Below, piece by piece: positions 21,100-29,006 of a DNA stretch of 64,000 bases (positions are counted from its first letter, which is position 1; every line of letters begins with the position of its first letter). Made by a program: the position numbers and the translations under genes. Below the pieces are notes generated by a model. It ran no database searches, was not told the DNA's origin, and saw only the letters and a program-made list of their open reading frames with translations. Location: NCBI RefSeq assembly GCF_000241955.1, contig NC_016818.1:4774001-4838000 (forward strand), written 5' to 3'. The stretch comes from Rahnella aquatilis CIP 78.65 = ATCC 33071. Lineage in GTDB: Bacteria > Pseudomonadota > Gammaproteobacteria > Enterobacterales > Enterobacteriaceae.

Positions 21100-22509
21100 A
21101 TGTCCGCTGAACACGTTTTGACGATGCTGAATGAGCATGAAGTGAAATTCGTAGATTTACGCTTCACTGATACCAAAGGCAAAGAGCAGCACGTCACCAT
21201 TCCTGCGCACCAGGTTAGCGCTGACTTCTTCGAAGAAGGCAAAATGTTTGATGGCTCTTCAATCGGTGGCTGGAAAGGCATTAACGAATCTGACATGGTC
21301 CTGATGCCAGATGCGAGCACTGCTGTTCTTGACCCGTTCTACGAAGAAACCACCCTGATCATTCGTTGCGACATCCTTGAGCCAACCACGCTGCAAGGTT
21401 ATGACCGCGACCCACGTTCTACCGCAAAACGTGCAGAAGATTTCCTGCGTTCTTCCGGTATCGCGGACACCGTGCTGTTCGGGCCAGAGCCAGAGTTCTT
21501 CCTGTTTGATGATGTGCGCTTCGGCAGCAGCATCTCCGGTTCTCACGTCGCTATCGATGATATCGAAGGCGCATGGAACTCAAGCACCAAATACGAAGGC
21601 GGCAACAAAGGCCATCGTCCTGCAGTAAAAGGCGGTTACTTCCCGGTTCCTCCGGTCGACTCCTCCCAGGATCTGCGTTCAACCATGTGTCTGACCATGG
21701 AAGAAATGGGTCTGGTGGTTGAAGCTCATCACCACGAAGTGGCAACCGCTGGCCAGAACGAAGTGGCAACCCGCTTCAACACCCTGACTAAAAAAGCTGA
21801 CGAAATCCAAATTTACAAATACGTGGTTCACAACGTGGCTCACGCATTTGGCAAAACGGCGACCTTCATGCCAAAACCTATGTTTGGCGATAACGGTTCA
21901 GGTATGCACTGCCACATGTCTCTGTCCAAGAACGGTAACAACCTGTTCGCTGGCGACAAATACGGCGGCCTGTCTGAAATGGCACTGTTCTACATCGGCG
22001 GTATCATTAAGCACGCTAAAGCGATCAACGCCTACGCAAACCCGACCACCAACTCCTACAAACGTTTGGTCCCGGGCTACGAAGCGCCAGTCATGCTGGC
22101 TTACTCTGCGCGTAACCGTTCTGCATCCATCCGTATTCCTCACGTATCAACGCCTAAAGCGATGCGTATTGAAGCACGCTTCCCTGATCCAGCGGCTAAC
22201 CCATACCTGGCGTTTGCGGCACTGATGATGGCTGGCCTGGACGGTATCATCAACAAGATCCACCCTGGCGATGCGATGGACAAAAACCTGTATGACCTGC
22301 CACCGGAAGAAGAAGCAGAAATTCCAAAAGTTGCAGGTTCACTGGAAGAAGCACTGAACGCACTGAACGAAGACCGCGAGTTCCTGACCCGTGGTGGCGT
22401 GTTCACTGACGACGCTATCGATGCTTATATCGGTCTGCGTAAAGAAGAAATGGACCGCGTGCGTATGACTCCGCATCCGGTTGAGTTCGAACTGTATTAC
22501 AGCGTTTAA
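21100..22509 (+). CDS. glnA: Glutamine synthetase, type GSI-beta
   Basis: GlnA makes glutamine from glutamate, ammonia and ATP and is the main ammonia-assimilating enzyme under nitrogen limitation; it assembles as a dodecamer. The 469 residues match E. coli. Features include the latch region [11 protein letters not shown] near 50-60, metal and glutamate ligands in [10 protein letters not shown] near 128-137, and the ATP site [14 protein letters not shown] near 264-277. The adenylylation tyrosine lies in [12 protein letters not shown] near residue 397, so activity should be tuned by GlnE and PII. The ribosome site is GGGAG ahead of the ATG. It is co-regulated with glnL-glnG downstream through NtrC. 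Confidence 0.98.
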   Translation: MSAEHVLTMLNEHEVKFVDLRFTDTKGKEQHVTIPAHQVSADFFEEGKMFDGSSIGGWKGINESDMVLMPDASTAVLDPFYEETTLIIRCDILEPTTLQGYDRDPRSTAKRAEDFLRSSGIADTVLFGPEPEFFLFDDVRFGSSISGSHVAIDDIEGAWNSSTKYEGGNKGHRPAVKGGYFPVPPVDSSQDLRSTMCLTMEEMGLVVEAHHHEVATAGQNEVATRFNTLTKKADEIQIYKYVVHNVAHAFGKTATFMPKPMFGDNGSGMHCHMSLSKNGNNLFAGDKYGGLSEMALFYIGGIIKHAKAINAYANPTTNSYKRLVPGYEAPVMLAYSARNRSASIRIPHVSTPKAMRIEARFPDPAANPYLAFAALMMAGLDGIINKIHPGDAMDKNLYDLPPEEEAEIPKVAGSLEEALNALNEDREFLTRGGVFTDDAIDAYIGLRKEEMDRVRMTPHPVEFELYYSV

Positions 22510-22659
22510 TAAAAACAGTGTCTGATTTTCGAATCAGGCACTGAGCGTAATACCCGACTGAAGGCCTGTATTAACAAATCCTTCAGCGTCAAAATTAAGT
22601 TAGACGATTTATATTTGTTGCCGTGGAAACTTTCAGCCCATCTCCGGATGGGCTTTTTT
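22510..22659 (+). ncRNA. glnZ: glnA 3'UTR, candidate GlnZ-type sRNA
   Basis: The 150 bases after the glnA stop hold a hairpin (arms at 22516-22527 and 22532-22543, TTCG loop) and end in a strong intrinsic terminator. In E. coli and Salmonella the same position yields GlnZ, an Hfq-bound RNA released from the glnA 3'UTR under nitrogen limitation. The location and terminator support a homologue; I have not verified the seed region. Confidence 0.4.
22635..22659 (+). terminator. Terminator between glnA and glnL
   Basis: AGCCCATC (22635-22642), loop TCCG, GATGGGCT (22647-22654), then five more Ts. It limits read-through from the very strong glnA promoter into glnLG; part of the transcripts must still read through, as in E. 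coli. Confidence 0.88.
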
Positions 22660-22721
22660 CTCCACACTCTTTCCTGCTTAACCCCTCTGGCCCGTGATTT
22701 CACCGGGTAACGAGATAAAAT

Positions 22722-22736
22722 GCACCAATCAGGTGC
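22722..22736. promoter_or_regulatory. NtrC operator at glnL
   Basis: GCACC-AATCA-GGTGC is a perfect NtrC site, 14 bases before the chosen glnL start. In E. coli an NtrC site at the glnL promoter represses it, so that glnL and glnG levels are autoregulated. It also shows that the in-frame ATG at 22720 is unlikely to be the start. Confidence 0.8.
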
Positions 22737-22749
22737 GGGAGACTGCGGT

Positions 22750-23799
22750 ATGGCAACTGGCAAGCTGCCCGATGCTGGGCAGATCCTGAATTCCCTAATC
22801 AACAGCGTTCTGCTGTTAGACGACGAATTGGCTGTGCATTATGCCAATCCGGCAGCTCAGCAGTTACTGGCGCAAAGTTCCCGAAAGCTTTTTGGCACCC
22901 CTTTGCCAGAACTAGTGGGATATTTTTCGCTGAACATCGAATTAATGCGGGAAAGTCTGACAGCCGGACAGGGCTTTACAGACAGTGAAGTGACGCTGGT
23001 CGTAGACGGCCGCGCGCATGTGTTGTCGCTGACCGCACAGATGCTGCCGGAAGGCTTCATTCTGGTGGAACTGGCGCCAATGGATAATCAGCGCCGCCTG
23101 AGCCAGGAACAATTACAGCACGCTCAACAGGTTGCCGCGCGTGATTTGATCCGCGGGCTGGCGCATGAAATTAAGAATCCGCTCGGCGGATTGCGTGGCG
23201 CCGCACAATTATTATCCAGAGCGCTGCCTGATCCGGCCTTGCTGGAATATACGAAAGTCATTATTGAGCAGGCTGACCGTCTGCGTAATCTGGTCGACAG
23301 ACTGCTGGGCCCGCAACGTCCGAGCCAGCATGTGACGCAAAGTATCCATCAGGTGGCGGAACGGGTGTGTCAACTGGTCTCGATGGAGAAGCCGGATAAC
23401 GTTCAGTTGGTGCGGGACTATGACCCGAGTCTGCCGGAACTGGCGCACGACCCTGATCAGATAGAACAAATTTTATTAAACATCACCCGCAACGCCTTGC
23501 AGGCGCTGGGGCAGGAAGGCGGCACAATTACATTACGCACCCGTACAGCTTTCCAGATTACGTTACACGGCGTGCGTTATCGTCTGGTGGCCCGTATCGA
23601 TATTGAAGACGATGGCCCCGGCGTACCGGCGCATTTGCAGGACACCCTTTTTTACCCCATGGTCAGTGGCCGCGAAGGGGGCACCGGTTTGGGCCTGTCC
23701 ATCGCGCGCAGTTTGATTGATCAGCATTCGGGTAAAGTTGAATTTAACAGTTGGCCAGGACATACCGAATTCTCGGTATTCCTGCCTATTCGCCAGTGA
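22750..23799 (+). CDS. glnL: NtrB (GlnL), nitrogen sensor histidine kinase/phosphatase
   Basis: NtrB phosphorylates NtrC when nitrogen is short and, together with the PII protein, dephosphorylates it when nitrogen is ample. From the ATG at 22750 it is 349 residues, the E. coli length, beginning [11 protein letters not shown]; ten extra codons upstream belong to the NtrC operator. An N-terminal PAS domain (about 8-115) precedes the H-box [12 protein letters not shown], with the phospho-accepting His139. The ATP-binding region has the N-box [10 protein letters not shown] near 247, the G1 box DDGPGVP near 287, and [15 protein letters not shown] near 309-323. There is no membrane segment, so it is cytoplasmic. 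glnG starts 7 bases later. Confidence 0.96.
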   Translation: MATGKLPDAGQILNSLINSVLLLDDELAVHYANPAAQQLLAQSSRKLFGTPLPELVGYFSLNIELMRESLTAGQGFTDSEVTLVVDGRAHVLSLTAQMLPEGFILVELAPMDNQRRLSQEQLQHAQQVAARDLIRGLAHEIKNPLGGLRGAAQLLSRALPDPALLEYTKVIIEQADRLRNLVDRLLGPQRPSQHVTQSIHQVAERVCQLVSMEKPDNVQLVRDYDPSLPELAHDPDQIEQILLNITRNALQALGQEGGTITLRTRTAFQITLHGVRYRLVARIDIEDDGPGVPAHLQDTLFYPMVSGREGGTGLGLSIARSLIDQHSGKVEFNSWPGHTEFSVFLPIRQ

Positions 23800-23806
23800 G
23801 GTTCTT

Positions 23807-25219
23807 ATGCAACGAGGGATAGTCTGGATCGTCGATGACGATAGCTCCATCCGCTGGGTACTTGAACGTGCGCTCACTGGAGCCGGTTTAACGTGCACCA
23901 CCTTTGACAGCGGCAATGAAGTGCTTGATGCCATTGCGACTCAAACCCCTGACGTTTTGTTATCAGATATCCGTATGCCGGGAATGGACGGTTTAGCGCT
24001 GTTAAAGCAAATTAAACAACGCCACCCGATGCTTCCGGTCATCATAATGACAGCGCACTCCGATCTGGATGCTGCAGTCAGCGCCTATCAGCAAGGTGCG
24101 TTTGATTATCTGCCAAAACCATTCGACATTGACGAAGCCGTTGCACTGGTTGAACGTGCTATCAGTCATTATCAGGAACAACAGCAACCGGCACGCAGCC
24201 AGCCTGCAAGTGGCCCGACCGCAGACATTATTGGCGAAGCGCCCGCTATGCAGGACGTATTCCGCATCATCGGCCGTTTGTCCCGTTCTTCAATCAGCGT
24301 GCTGATTAACGGGGAATCCGGTACCGGTAAAGAGCTGGTCGCTCATGCCTTACATCGCCACAGCCCGCGCGCTAAATCGCCCTTTATCGCGCTGAATATG
24401 GCCGCTATCCCGAAAGACCTGATCGAGTCCGAATTATTTGGCCACGAGAAAGGGGCGTTTACCGGCGCCAACACCGTCCGTCAGGGACGTTTTGAGCAGG
24501 CCGATAACGGCACGCTCTTCCTCGATGAAATCGGTGATATGCCGCTCGATGTGCAAACCCGTCTTCTGCGCGTGCTGGCAGATGGTCAGTTTTATCGTGT
24601 GGGGGGTTATGCGCCGGTGAAAGTGGACGTGCGTATTATCGCCGCGACTCACCAGAATCTGGAGTTACGGGTTCAGGAAGGGAAATTCCGCGAGGATTTA
24701 TTTCACCGCCTGAACGTTATCCGCGTCCATCTGCCGCCACTGCGTGAACGTCGTGAAGACATTCCGCGTCTGGCGCGTTATTTCCTGCAAGTGGCGGCCA
24801 AAGAGCTGGGTGTGGAAGCGAAAAATCTGCATCCGGAAACGGAAACGGCACTGACGCGATTGCCATGGCAGGGCAACGTGCGACAACTGGAAAACACCTG
24901 CCGCTGGCTCACCGTCATGGCGGCGGGTCAGGAAGTGCTGATCCAGGATTTACCCAGCGAACTGTTTGAAACCTCTGCCCCGGAAACCGCGGGTCAAAGT
25001 CTGCCCGACAGCTGGGCGACATTGCTGGCACAATGGGCGGACCGCGCGCTGCGTTCCGGTCATCAAAACCTGCTGTCAGAAGCGCAACCTGAAATGGAAC
25101 GTACGTTACTGACCACGGCGCTGCGCCATACTCAGGGGCATAAACAGGAAGCTGCACGGTTGCTGGGCTGGGGACGAAATACCCTGACCCGCAAACTGAA
25201 AGAACTGGGCATGGAATAA
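23807..25219 (+). CDS. glnG: NtrC (GlnG), sigma-54-dependent nitrogen response regulator
   Basis: Phosphorylated NtrC activates sigma-54 promoters such as glnAp2. I start at the ATG at 23807 (470 residues, MQRGIVWIVDDDSS); upstream codons in frame belong to the glnL end. The receiver domain has phospho-acceptor Asp54 in LLSDIRMPGM. The AAA+ domain has Walker A GESGTGKE near 168-175 and the sigma-54 contact GAFTGA near 214-219. Walker B (TLFLDEIGD) lies near 234-242. A Fis-type helix-turn-helix ends the protein (KQEAARLLGWGRNTLTRKLK near 448-467). It has perfect binding sites upstream of glnA and glnL within the window. Confidence 0.97.
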   Translation: MQRGIVWIVDDDSSIRWVLERALTGAGLTCTTFDSGNEVLDAIATQTPDVLLSDIRMPGMDGLALLKQIKQRHPMLPVIIMTAHSDLDAAVSAYQQGAFDYLPKPFDIDEAVALVERAISHYQEQQQPARSQPASGPTADIIGEAPAMQDVFRIIGRLSRSSISVLINGESGTGKELVAHALHRHSPRAKSPFIALNMAAIPKDLIESELFGHEKGAFTGANTVRQGRFEQADNGTLFLDEIGDMPLDVQTRLLRVLADGQFYRVGGYAPVKVDVRIIAATHQNLELRVQEGKFREDLFHRLNVIRVHLPPLRERREDIPRLARYFLQVAAKELGVEAKNLHPETETALTRLPWQGNVRQLENTCRWLTVMAAGQEVLIQDLPSELFETSAPETAGQSLPDSWATLLAQWADRALRSGHQNLLSEAQPEMERTLLTTALRHTQGHKQEAARLLGWGRNTLTRKLKELGME

Positions 25220-25236
25220 AAGTCCCTGCACCAGAC

Positions 25237-25268
25237 AGCAAAACAGCCGCTCATGCGGCTGTTTTGCT
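25237..25268. terminator. Bidirectional terminator between glnG and hemN
   Basis: A perfect 14-base stem: AGCAAAACAGCCGC (25237-25250), loop TCAT, GCGGCTGTTTTGCT (25255-25268). The genes converge here, and the AAAA/TTTT segments lie within the stem. Confidence 0.8.
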
Positions 25269-25300
25269 TTACTGCGAATAGATTTTTGCAGCGCAGGCTG

Positions 25301-26674
25301 TCAGATAACGCGGGAGAATTGTTGCTGGCGCACCTGACGGCGCAGATAAATATCAAAGCACATGCAGATATTACGGATCAGCAAACGCCCGCGCGGCGTC
25401 ACCTGAATATGCGCGTCGCTCACCTCAACCAGCCCGTCTTCAACCAGCGGCTTCAGCAGCACCAGATCATCAGCAAAATAGTCGGTAAAACGGATGTCGT
25501 AACGCTGTTCGATATCGGCAAAATTCAGCTCAAAATGGCAGATCAGCGATTTAATGACGTCACGACGCAGGCAGTCATCATTGGTCATTTCCAGACCGCG
25601 CCATAACGCATGTCCCTGCCCTTTCACCCGATCGTAATAGGTTTTGAGATCTTTCTCGTTCTGCGCATAGGTATCGCCAAGCATGCTGATGGCCGAAACA
25701 CCCATGCCGAGCAAATCGCTGTCGCCCTGCGTGGTGTAGCCCTGGAAATTACGGTGCAGTTTGCCTTCGCGCTGGGCAATTGCCAGTTCATCATCAGGGC
25801 GGGCAAAGTGGTCCATCCCGATAAAGCGATAGCCGGAACCGGTCAGCGAAGCGATGGTTTCCTGCAGAATTTTCAGTTTCTCTTCTGCGCCAGGCAAATC
25901 GGCATCTTTGATTTTGCGCTGAGCAGCGAACAATTTTGGCATATGCGCATAATTGAACACACTCAGACGATCAGGATTCAGCTCTGCCACACGCTGCAGC
26001 GTGTAGGCAAAACTTTCTGCCGTCTGTTTCGGCAGACCGTAAATCAGGTCGATATTGGTCGAGTTGAAACCCAGCGCACGGGCGCGTTCAATCAGGGCAA
26101 AGATGAAGTCTTCATCCTGCTCACGGTTAACCAGACGCTGCACTTCTTTGTTGAAATCCTGCACACCCATACTCAGGCGGTTAAAACCTTCGCTACGCAG
26201 ATGATCGAGCACATTAAGCTCGATTTCACGTGGATCCACCTCCAGAGACATTTCTGCGTCGGGCAGGATATCAAAGTGTGCCCGCAGAAGGCCCATCAGA
26301 CGGCTTATCTGGGCTTTATTCAGGTAAGTCGGCGTACCACCGCCCCAATGCAGCTGACTGACCTGACGGCCTTTAAAGAGCGGTGCACGGTGGCTGATCT
26401 CTTTTTCAAGCACGGTGAGGTATTCTTCGGCTTTATGCTGCTGGCGGGTCACCAGTTTATTGCAGCCGCAGAAGTAGCAGAGCTTATGGCAGAAAGGAAT
26501 GTGCACATACAATGAGAGCGAGCGGGCCGGATAACGGGCGGCCGCCTTTTCGAAAGCGGTATTGTCGTAGCTTTCACTGAACTCAAGTGCTGTTGGATAG
26601 GATGTGTATCGCGGACCCGAATAATTGTATTTCTGGATCAGCGCTAAATCCCAGACGGTAGTCTGTTCTGACAT
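25301..26674 (-). CDS. hemN: HemN, oxygen-independent coproporphyrinogen III dehydrogenase
   Basis: HemN converts coproporphyrinogen III to protoporphyrinogen IX without oxygen, using radical SAM chemistry, so haem can be made anaerobically. The 457 residues equal E. coli HemN. The iron-sulfur cysteines are Cys62, Cys66 and Cys69 in FCHKLCYFCGC, with the conserved Cys71. The SAM-binding GGGTPTYL lies near 112-119. The N-terminal trip-wire region PRYTSYPTA (21-29) contacts substrate. A GGAG ribosome site in the end of the preceding small gene precedes the ATG at 26674. It is the last gene of yihI - small ORF - hemN. Confidence 0.97.
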   Translation of the reverse strand: MSEQTTVWDLALIQKYNYSGPRYTSYPTALEFSESYDNTAFEKAAARYPARSLSLYVHIPFCHKLCYFCGCNKLVTRQQHKAEEYLTVLEKEISHRAPLFKGRQVSQLHWGGGTPTYLNKAQISRLMGLLRAHFDILPDAEMSLEVDPREIELNVLDHLRSEGFNRLSMGVQDFNKEVQRLVNREQDEDFIFALIERARALGFNSTNIDLIYGLPKQTAESFAYTLQRVAELNPDRLSVFNYAHMPKLFAAQRKIKDADLPGAEEKLKILQETIASLTGSGYRFIGMDHFARPDDELAIAQREGKLHRNFQGYTTQGDSDLLGMGVSAISMLGDTYAQNEKDLKTYYDRVKGQGHALWRGLEMTNDDCLRRDVIKSLICHFELNFADIEQRYDIRFTDYFADDLVLLKPLVEDGLVEVSDAHIQVTPRGRLLIRNICMCFDIYLRRQVRQQQFSRVI

Positions 26675-26681
26675 GGGTGAC

Positions 26682-26858
26682 TTACTCCTTCCGGCGTCGG
26701 ATGCTGCCGGTTCGCCTTACAGGCAGGCTTTTGGCCTGCCGTGCAAAGGTCGCTCTGCGCAAACGTGCTCTGGTTTTCGATAACCGGCGTAGTTTACCGA
26801 ATAACCAAAGCAGATAACATGCAAAGAGTAAGGCTATTGCCGGGATGACCCAGCGCAT
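26682..26858 (-). CDS. Small predicted membrane protein between yihI and hemN, unrecognised
   Basis: This 58-codon frame starts with ATG four bases beyond the yihI stop and ends seven bases before hemN, so it fills the gap exactly. Its start MRWVIPAIALLFACYLLW is one hydrophobic membrane segment (about 3-20). The rest is strongly basic (many Arg and Lys, ending SIRRRKE), predicting an N-out, C-in single-span protein. The ribosome site is weak (GG at about -10), so it may depend on translation of yihI; the end of this frame carries hemN's own GGAG. I recognise no family. It could merely be spacer, but the tight fit on both sides argues for a real gene. Confidence 0.55.
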   Translation of the reverse strand: MRWVIPAIALLFACYLLWLFGKLRRLSKTRARLRRATFARQAKSLPVRRTGSIRRRKE

Positions 26859-26861
26859 GGC

Positions 26862-27413
26862 TTAGAAACCGTCTTTTGGGTTTCCGCGCTTAAGCAGCTG
26901 CATCATGTCTTCGTTCTTCACTTCTTCTTCGTCATCTTCATCTTCGCCGAGTTCAATGCCAAGGATTTCCATCAGCACGTCAATGCGATCCAACGTCTGA
27001 TCAACATAAGCCTGATCTTCTGCGCTCAATGCTTTGCCATCGTCGATGAGATCCAGCAAGGAATCCAGACGCTCATCATTTTCGAGTAACGTCAGCTCTT
27101 CTTCCGGTGTCATCTTCGGTTTTGCATCTTGCTTAGGCTGTGCGGCTTTCTTCGCTTTCGCTGCATTGTTCGTGACGGTCTCAACGATCAATGGCACGGC
27201 TTTTTTGCTGCCGATACGCGGATCGGCTTTTTTCGCGCCTGCGCCACTTTGGTTCTGAGCCGCATCAGGATTTGCGCGTGAGCCTGCTTTATGGCCACGG
27301 CGCTTGTTATCACGCTTGCGTTCGCGCGCTTCGATATCAAGCTCGACACGACTTTTCTTCTTCGTTTTAGCTGTCGCGGTATTGGCGCGCGGTGCTTTCG
27401 CTGGCTGTTTCAT
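26862..27413 (-). CDS. yihI: YihI, activator of the Der GTPase
   Basis: YihI stimulates GTP hydrolysis by Der, the essential 50S-assembly GTPase, and so modulates ribosome biogenesis. It is 183 residues (E. coli 169). The first third is basic and low-complexity ([20 protein letters not shown] near 16-35). The middle has [20 protein letters not shown] near 104-123, the conserved Der-interacting helices. The tail is very acidic ([19 protein letters not shown]). The start follows an AAGAGC leader. It is followed by the small membrane ORF and hemN. Confidence 0.9.
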   Translation of the reverse strand: MKQPAKAPRANTATAKTKKKSRVELDIEARERKRDNKRRGHKAGSRANPDAAQNQSGAGAKKADPRIGSKKAVPLIVETVTNNAAKAKKAAQPKQDAKPKMTPEEELTLLENDERLDSLLDLIDDGKALSAEDQAYVDQTLDRIDVLMEILGIELGEDEDDEEEVKNEDMMQLLKRGNPKDGF

Positions 27414-27479
27414 GGCATCTGCTCTTAGGTGTGTACATTTAGTATAGATTTGCGGCGGAATCTAGCAGAAAGCGGACAA

Positions 27480-27690
27480 AGAAAAAAGGCAGCAAGGTAA
27501 CCTTGCTGCCTTTTTCTTTCCTTCCTCAGAAGGATATTCATTAAACACTTTCCCTGTATAGCATCAACTTCCCGGTTTTTCCTTTGCCTTTCAGGGCCTC
27601 CGGCTCCGTTCATCCTTAAATCGCGATGCATTTCCCGTGATCCGTGAATGCAATTTTTGTCCGTATTTCCCTTCTTGCCTTCATCGCGTA
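27480..27690 (-). ncRNA. csrC: CsrC-type sRNA, antagonist of CsrA
   Basis: In E. coli csrC lies between yihA (engB) and yihI, in the direction of yihI; this stretch is in the same place and orientation. The minus-strand transcript would contain about twelve GGA motifs in under 200 bases, several in short hairpin loops, which is how CsrB and CsrC titrate the RNA-binding protein CsrA. It ends in a strong terminator: GGCAGCAAGG/CCTTGCTGCC followed by six Ts (27482-27515). A plausible promoter is TTGAGC (27719-27724) and TAAAGT (27697-27702), 16 bases apart, so the 5' end near 27690 is an estimate. Confidence 0.75.
27482..27515 (-). terminator. Intrinsic terminator of the CsrC-like RNA
   Basis: Stem GGCAGCAAGG (27488-27497) and CCTTGCTGCC (27501-27510), flanked by A and T runs. 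On the minus strand six Ts follow the stem. It also insulates yihI, whose promoter must then lie at 27414-27480. Confidence 0.88.
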
Positions 27691-27993
27691 AGAATCACTT
27701 TACCCGACTGACACAAAGGCTCAAGATATCCACCAGCCGTATTAAGGGTTCAAAGAACGCATTAATTTTATCTTGTTGAAATGTAATAGAATTAAAAAAT
27801 ACGGCCAGAAAACAAGCGAAATAACCCGCATCATGAATAGCAAATGTCTTACATCATGAAGGCAATTTTCCCCCGCCTTCATCTCTGTGGTCCCTTCGCC
27901 TCATCATTCGGATTTTAAAAACACGAACACATCCCGGCTCAGTTGCAGTTATAATCGCCAGCCAGATACTCATGCCTCACGGAGACGCACGTT

Positions 27994-28644
27994 TTGACCA
28001 GCCAAATTTACAACTATCATATGACCCATTTCGTCATGAGCGCCCCGGATATCCGGCATCTGCCATCTGACGCAGGCATTGAAGTCGCATTTGCTGGTCG
28101 TTCAAACGCCGGCAAATCCAGTGCGCTGAATACCCTCACTCAGCAGAAAAGCCTCGCACGTACCAGTAAAACACCGGGACGTACCCAGCTTATCAATCTG
28201 TTCGAAGTGAAACCGGGCATCCGTCTGGTCGACTTACCGGGCTATGGCTACGCAGAAGTGCCGGAAGAAATGAAGCGTAAATGGCAGCGCGCTCTGGGCG
28301 AATATCTGCAAATGCGCAACTCCCTGAAAGGTCTGGTTGTGCTGATGGATATTCGCCATCCGCTTAAAGATCTCGATCACCAGATGATTCAATGGGCCGT
28401 TGATGTGGGTACGCCGGTCATGTTGCTGCTGACTAAAGCAGACAAACTGGCTTCAGGCGCACGTCAGGCGCAAATCAAAATGGTCCGTGAAGCGGTGAAA
28501 GAATTCATGGGTGATATTCAGGTAGAAGCGTTTTCCTCCCCGAAGAAAATGGGCGTGGATAAACTGAGTGACAAACTGAACACCTGGTTCAGCGAAATCC
28601 CACCGGAAGTGCTGGAAGAAGAGCTTTCTGACGAAGGCGAATAA
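27994..28644 (+). CDS. engB: EngB (YsxC/YihA), ribosome-biogenesis GTPase
   Basis: EngB is an essential Era-like GTPase needed for late 50S assembly and normal division. It is 216 residues (E. coli 210). G1 is GRSNAGKSS (35-43), G2 lies in the KTPGRTQ segment near 58-64, G3 is DLPGYGY near 79-85, and G4 is TKAD near 146-149. The start is TTG at 27994, chosen because GGAG lies eight bases upstream and [20 protein letters not shown] then aligns with the E. coli N-terminus. It is divergent from the csrC-like RNA and convergent with spf. Confidence 0.95.
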   Translation: MTSQIYNYHMTHFVMSAPDIRHLPSDAGIEVAFAGRSNAGKSSALNTLTQQKSLARTSKTPGRTQLINLFEVKPGIRLVDLPGYGYAEVPEEMKRKWQRALGEYLQMRNSLKGLVVLMDIRHPLKDLDHQMIQWAVDVGTPVMLLLTKADKLASGARQAQIKMVREAVKEFMGDIQVEAFSSPKKMGVDKLSDKLNTWFSEIPPEVLEEELSDEGE

Positions 28645-28685
28645 TAGCGCTCCCGTAACGGGAAGTGTAAGTAAAGAACAGAAAG

Positions 28686-28711
28686 GGGTGACCGTCAGGT
28701 CGCCCTTTTTT
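28686..28711 (+). terminator. Terminator of engB
   Basis: GGGTGACC (28686-28693), loop GTCA, GGTCGCCC (28698-28705) with one G-T pair, then six Ts. Confidence 0.82.
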
Positions 28712-28749
28712 ATGGGTATATTTTATGGACATAACCCTATGAAAAACGC

Positions 28750-28860
28750 AATAAAAAACGCCCCAGACATAAATGCCTGGGGCGGCTAAAATATTCAGCC
28801 AAATCCGATTACGTGAAGTAAAAGGTCTGAAAGATAGAACATCTTACCTCTGTACCCTAC
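28750..28860 (-). ncRNA. spf: Spot 42 RNA
   Basis: The minus-strand sequence starts GTAGGGTACAGAGGTAAGAT and is nearly identical to E. coli Spot 42 over about 110 bases, including the unstructured regions I-III and the terminator stem GCCCCAG.../...CTGGGGC with its T-tail. Spot 42 is an Hfq-dependent sRNA that represses secondary-metabolism and uptake genes such as galK when glucose is present; CRP represses it in E. coli. Its position just after polA and convergent with engB is conserved. The terminator loop differs slightly from E. coli. A TAAAGT -10 box lies just upstream (about 28870). Confidence 0.97.
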
Positions 28861-29006
28861 GAGAGAAACTTTACCCTATTTTCTGACGGGGAAAAAGAAC
28901 TTTTTGTAGTTTACTTACACAAAAATCGCGGATTATGCGATCACTCTCATGGTATGAGCCCATGATCCTGTAGCTTAATTACAAAAAAAGCTTAATAACT
29001 ATTCAC

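Noticed and set aside
25610..26515. A 301-codon open frame antisense to hemN
   Set aside because: It lies wholly opposite the conserved hemN gene and has the composition of an antisense shadow (rich in His, Phe, Gln). No family is recognisable.
27848..27853. UvrY/GacA box for the CsrC-like RNA
   Set aside because: Only one half (TGTAAG on the minus strand) fits; the second half does not match, so I list it only as a hint.
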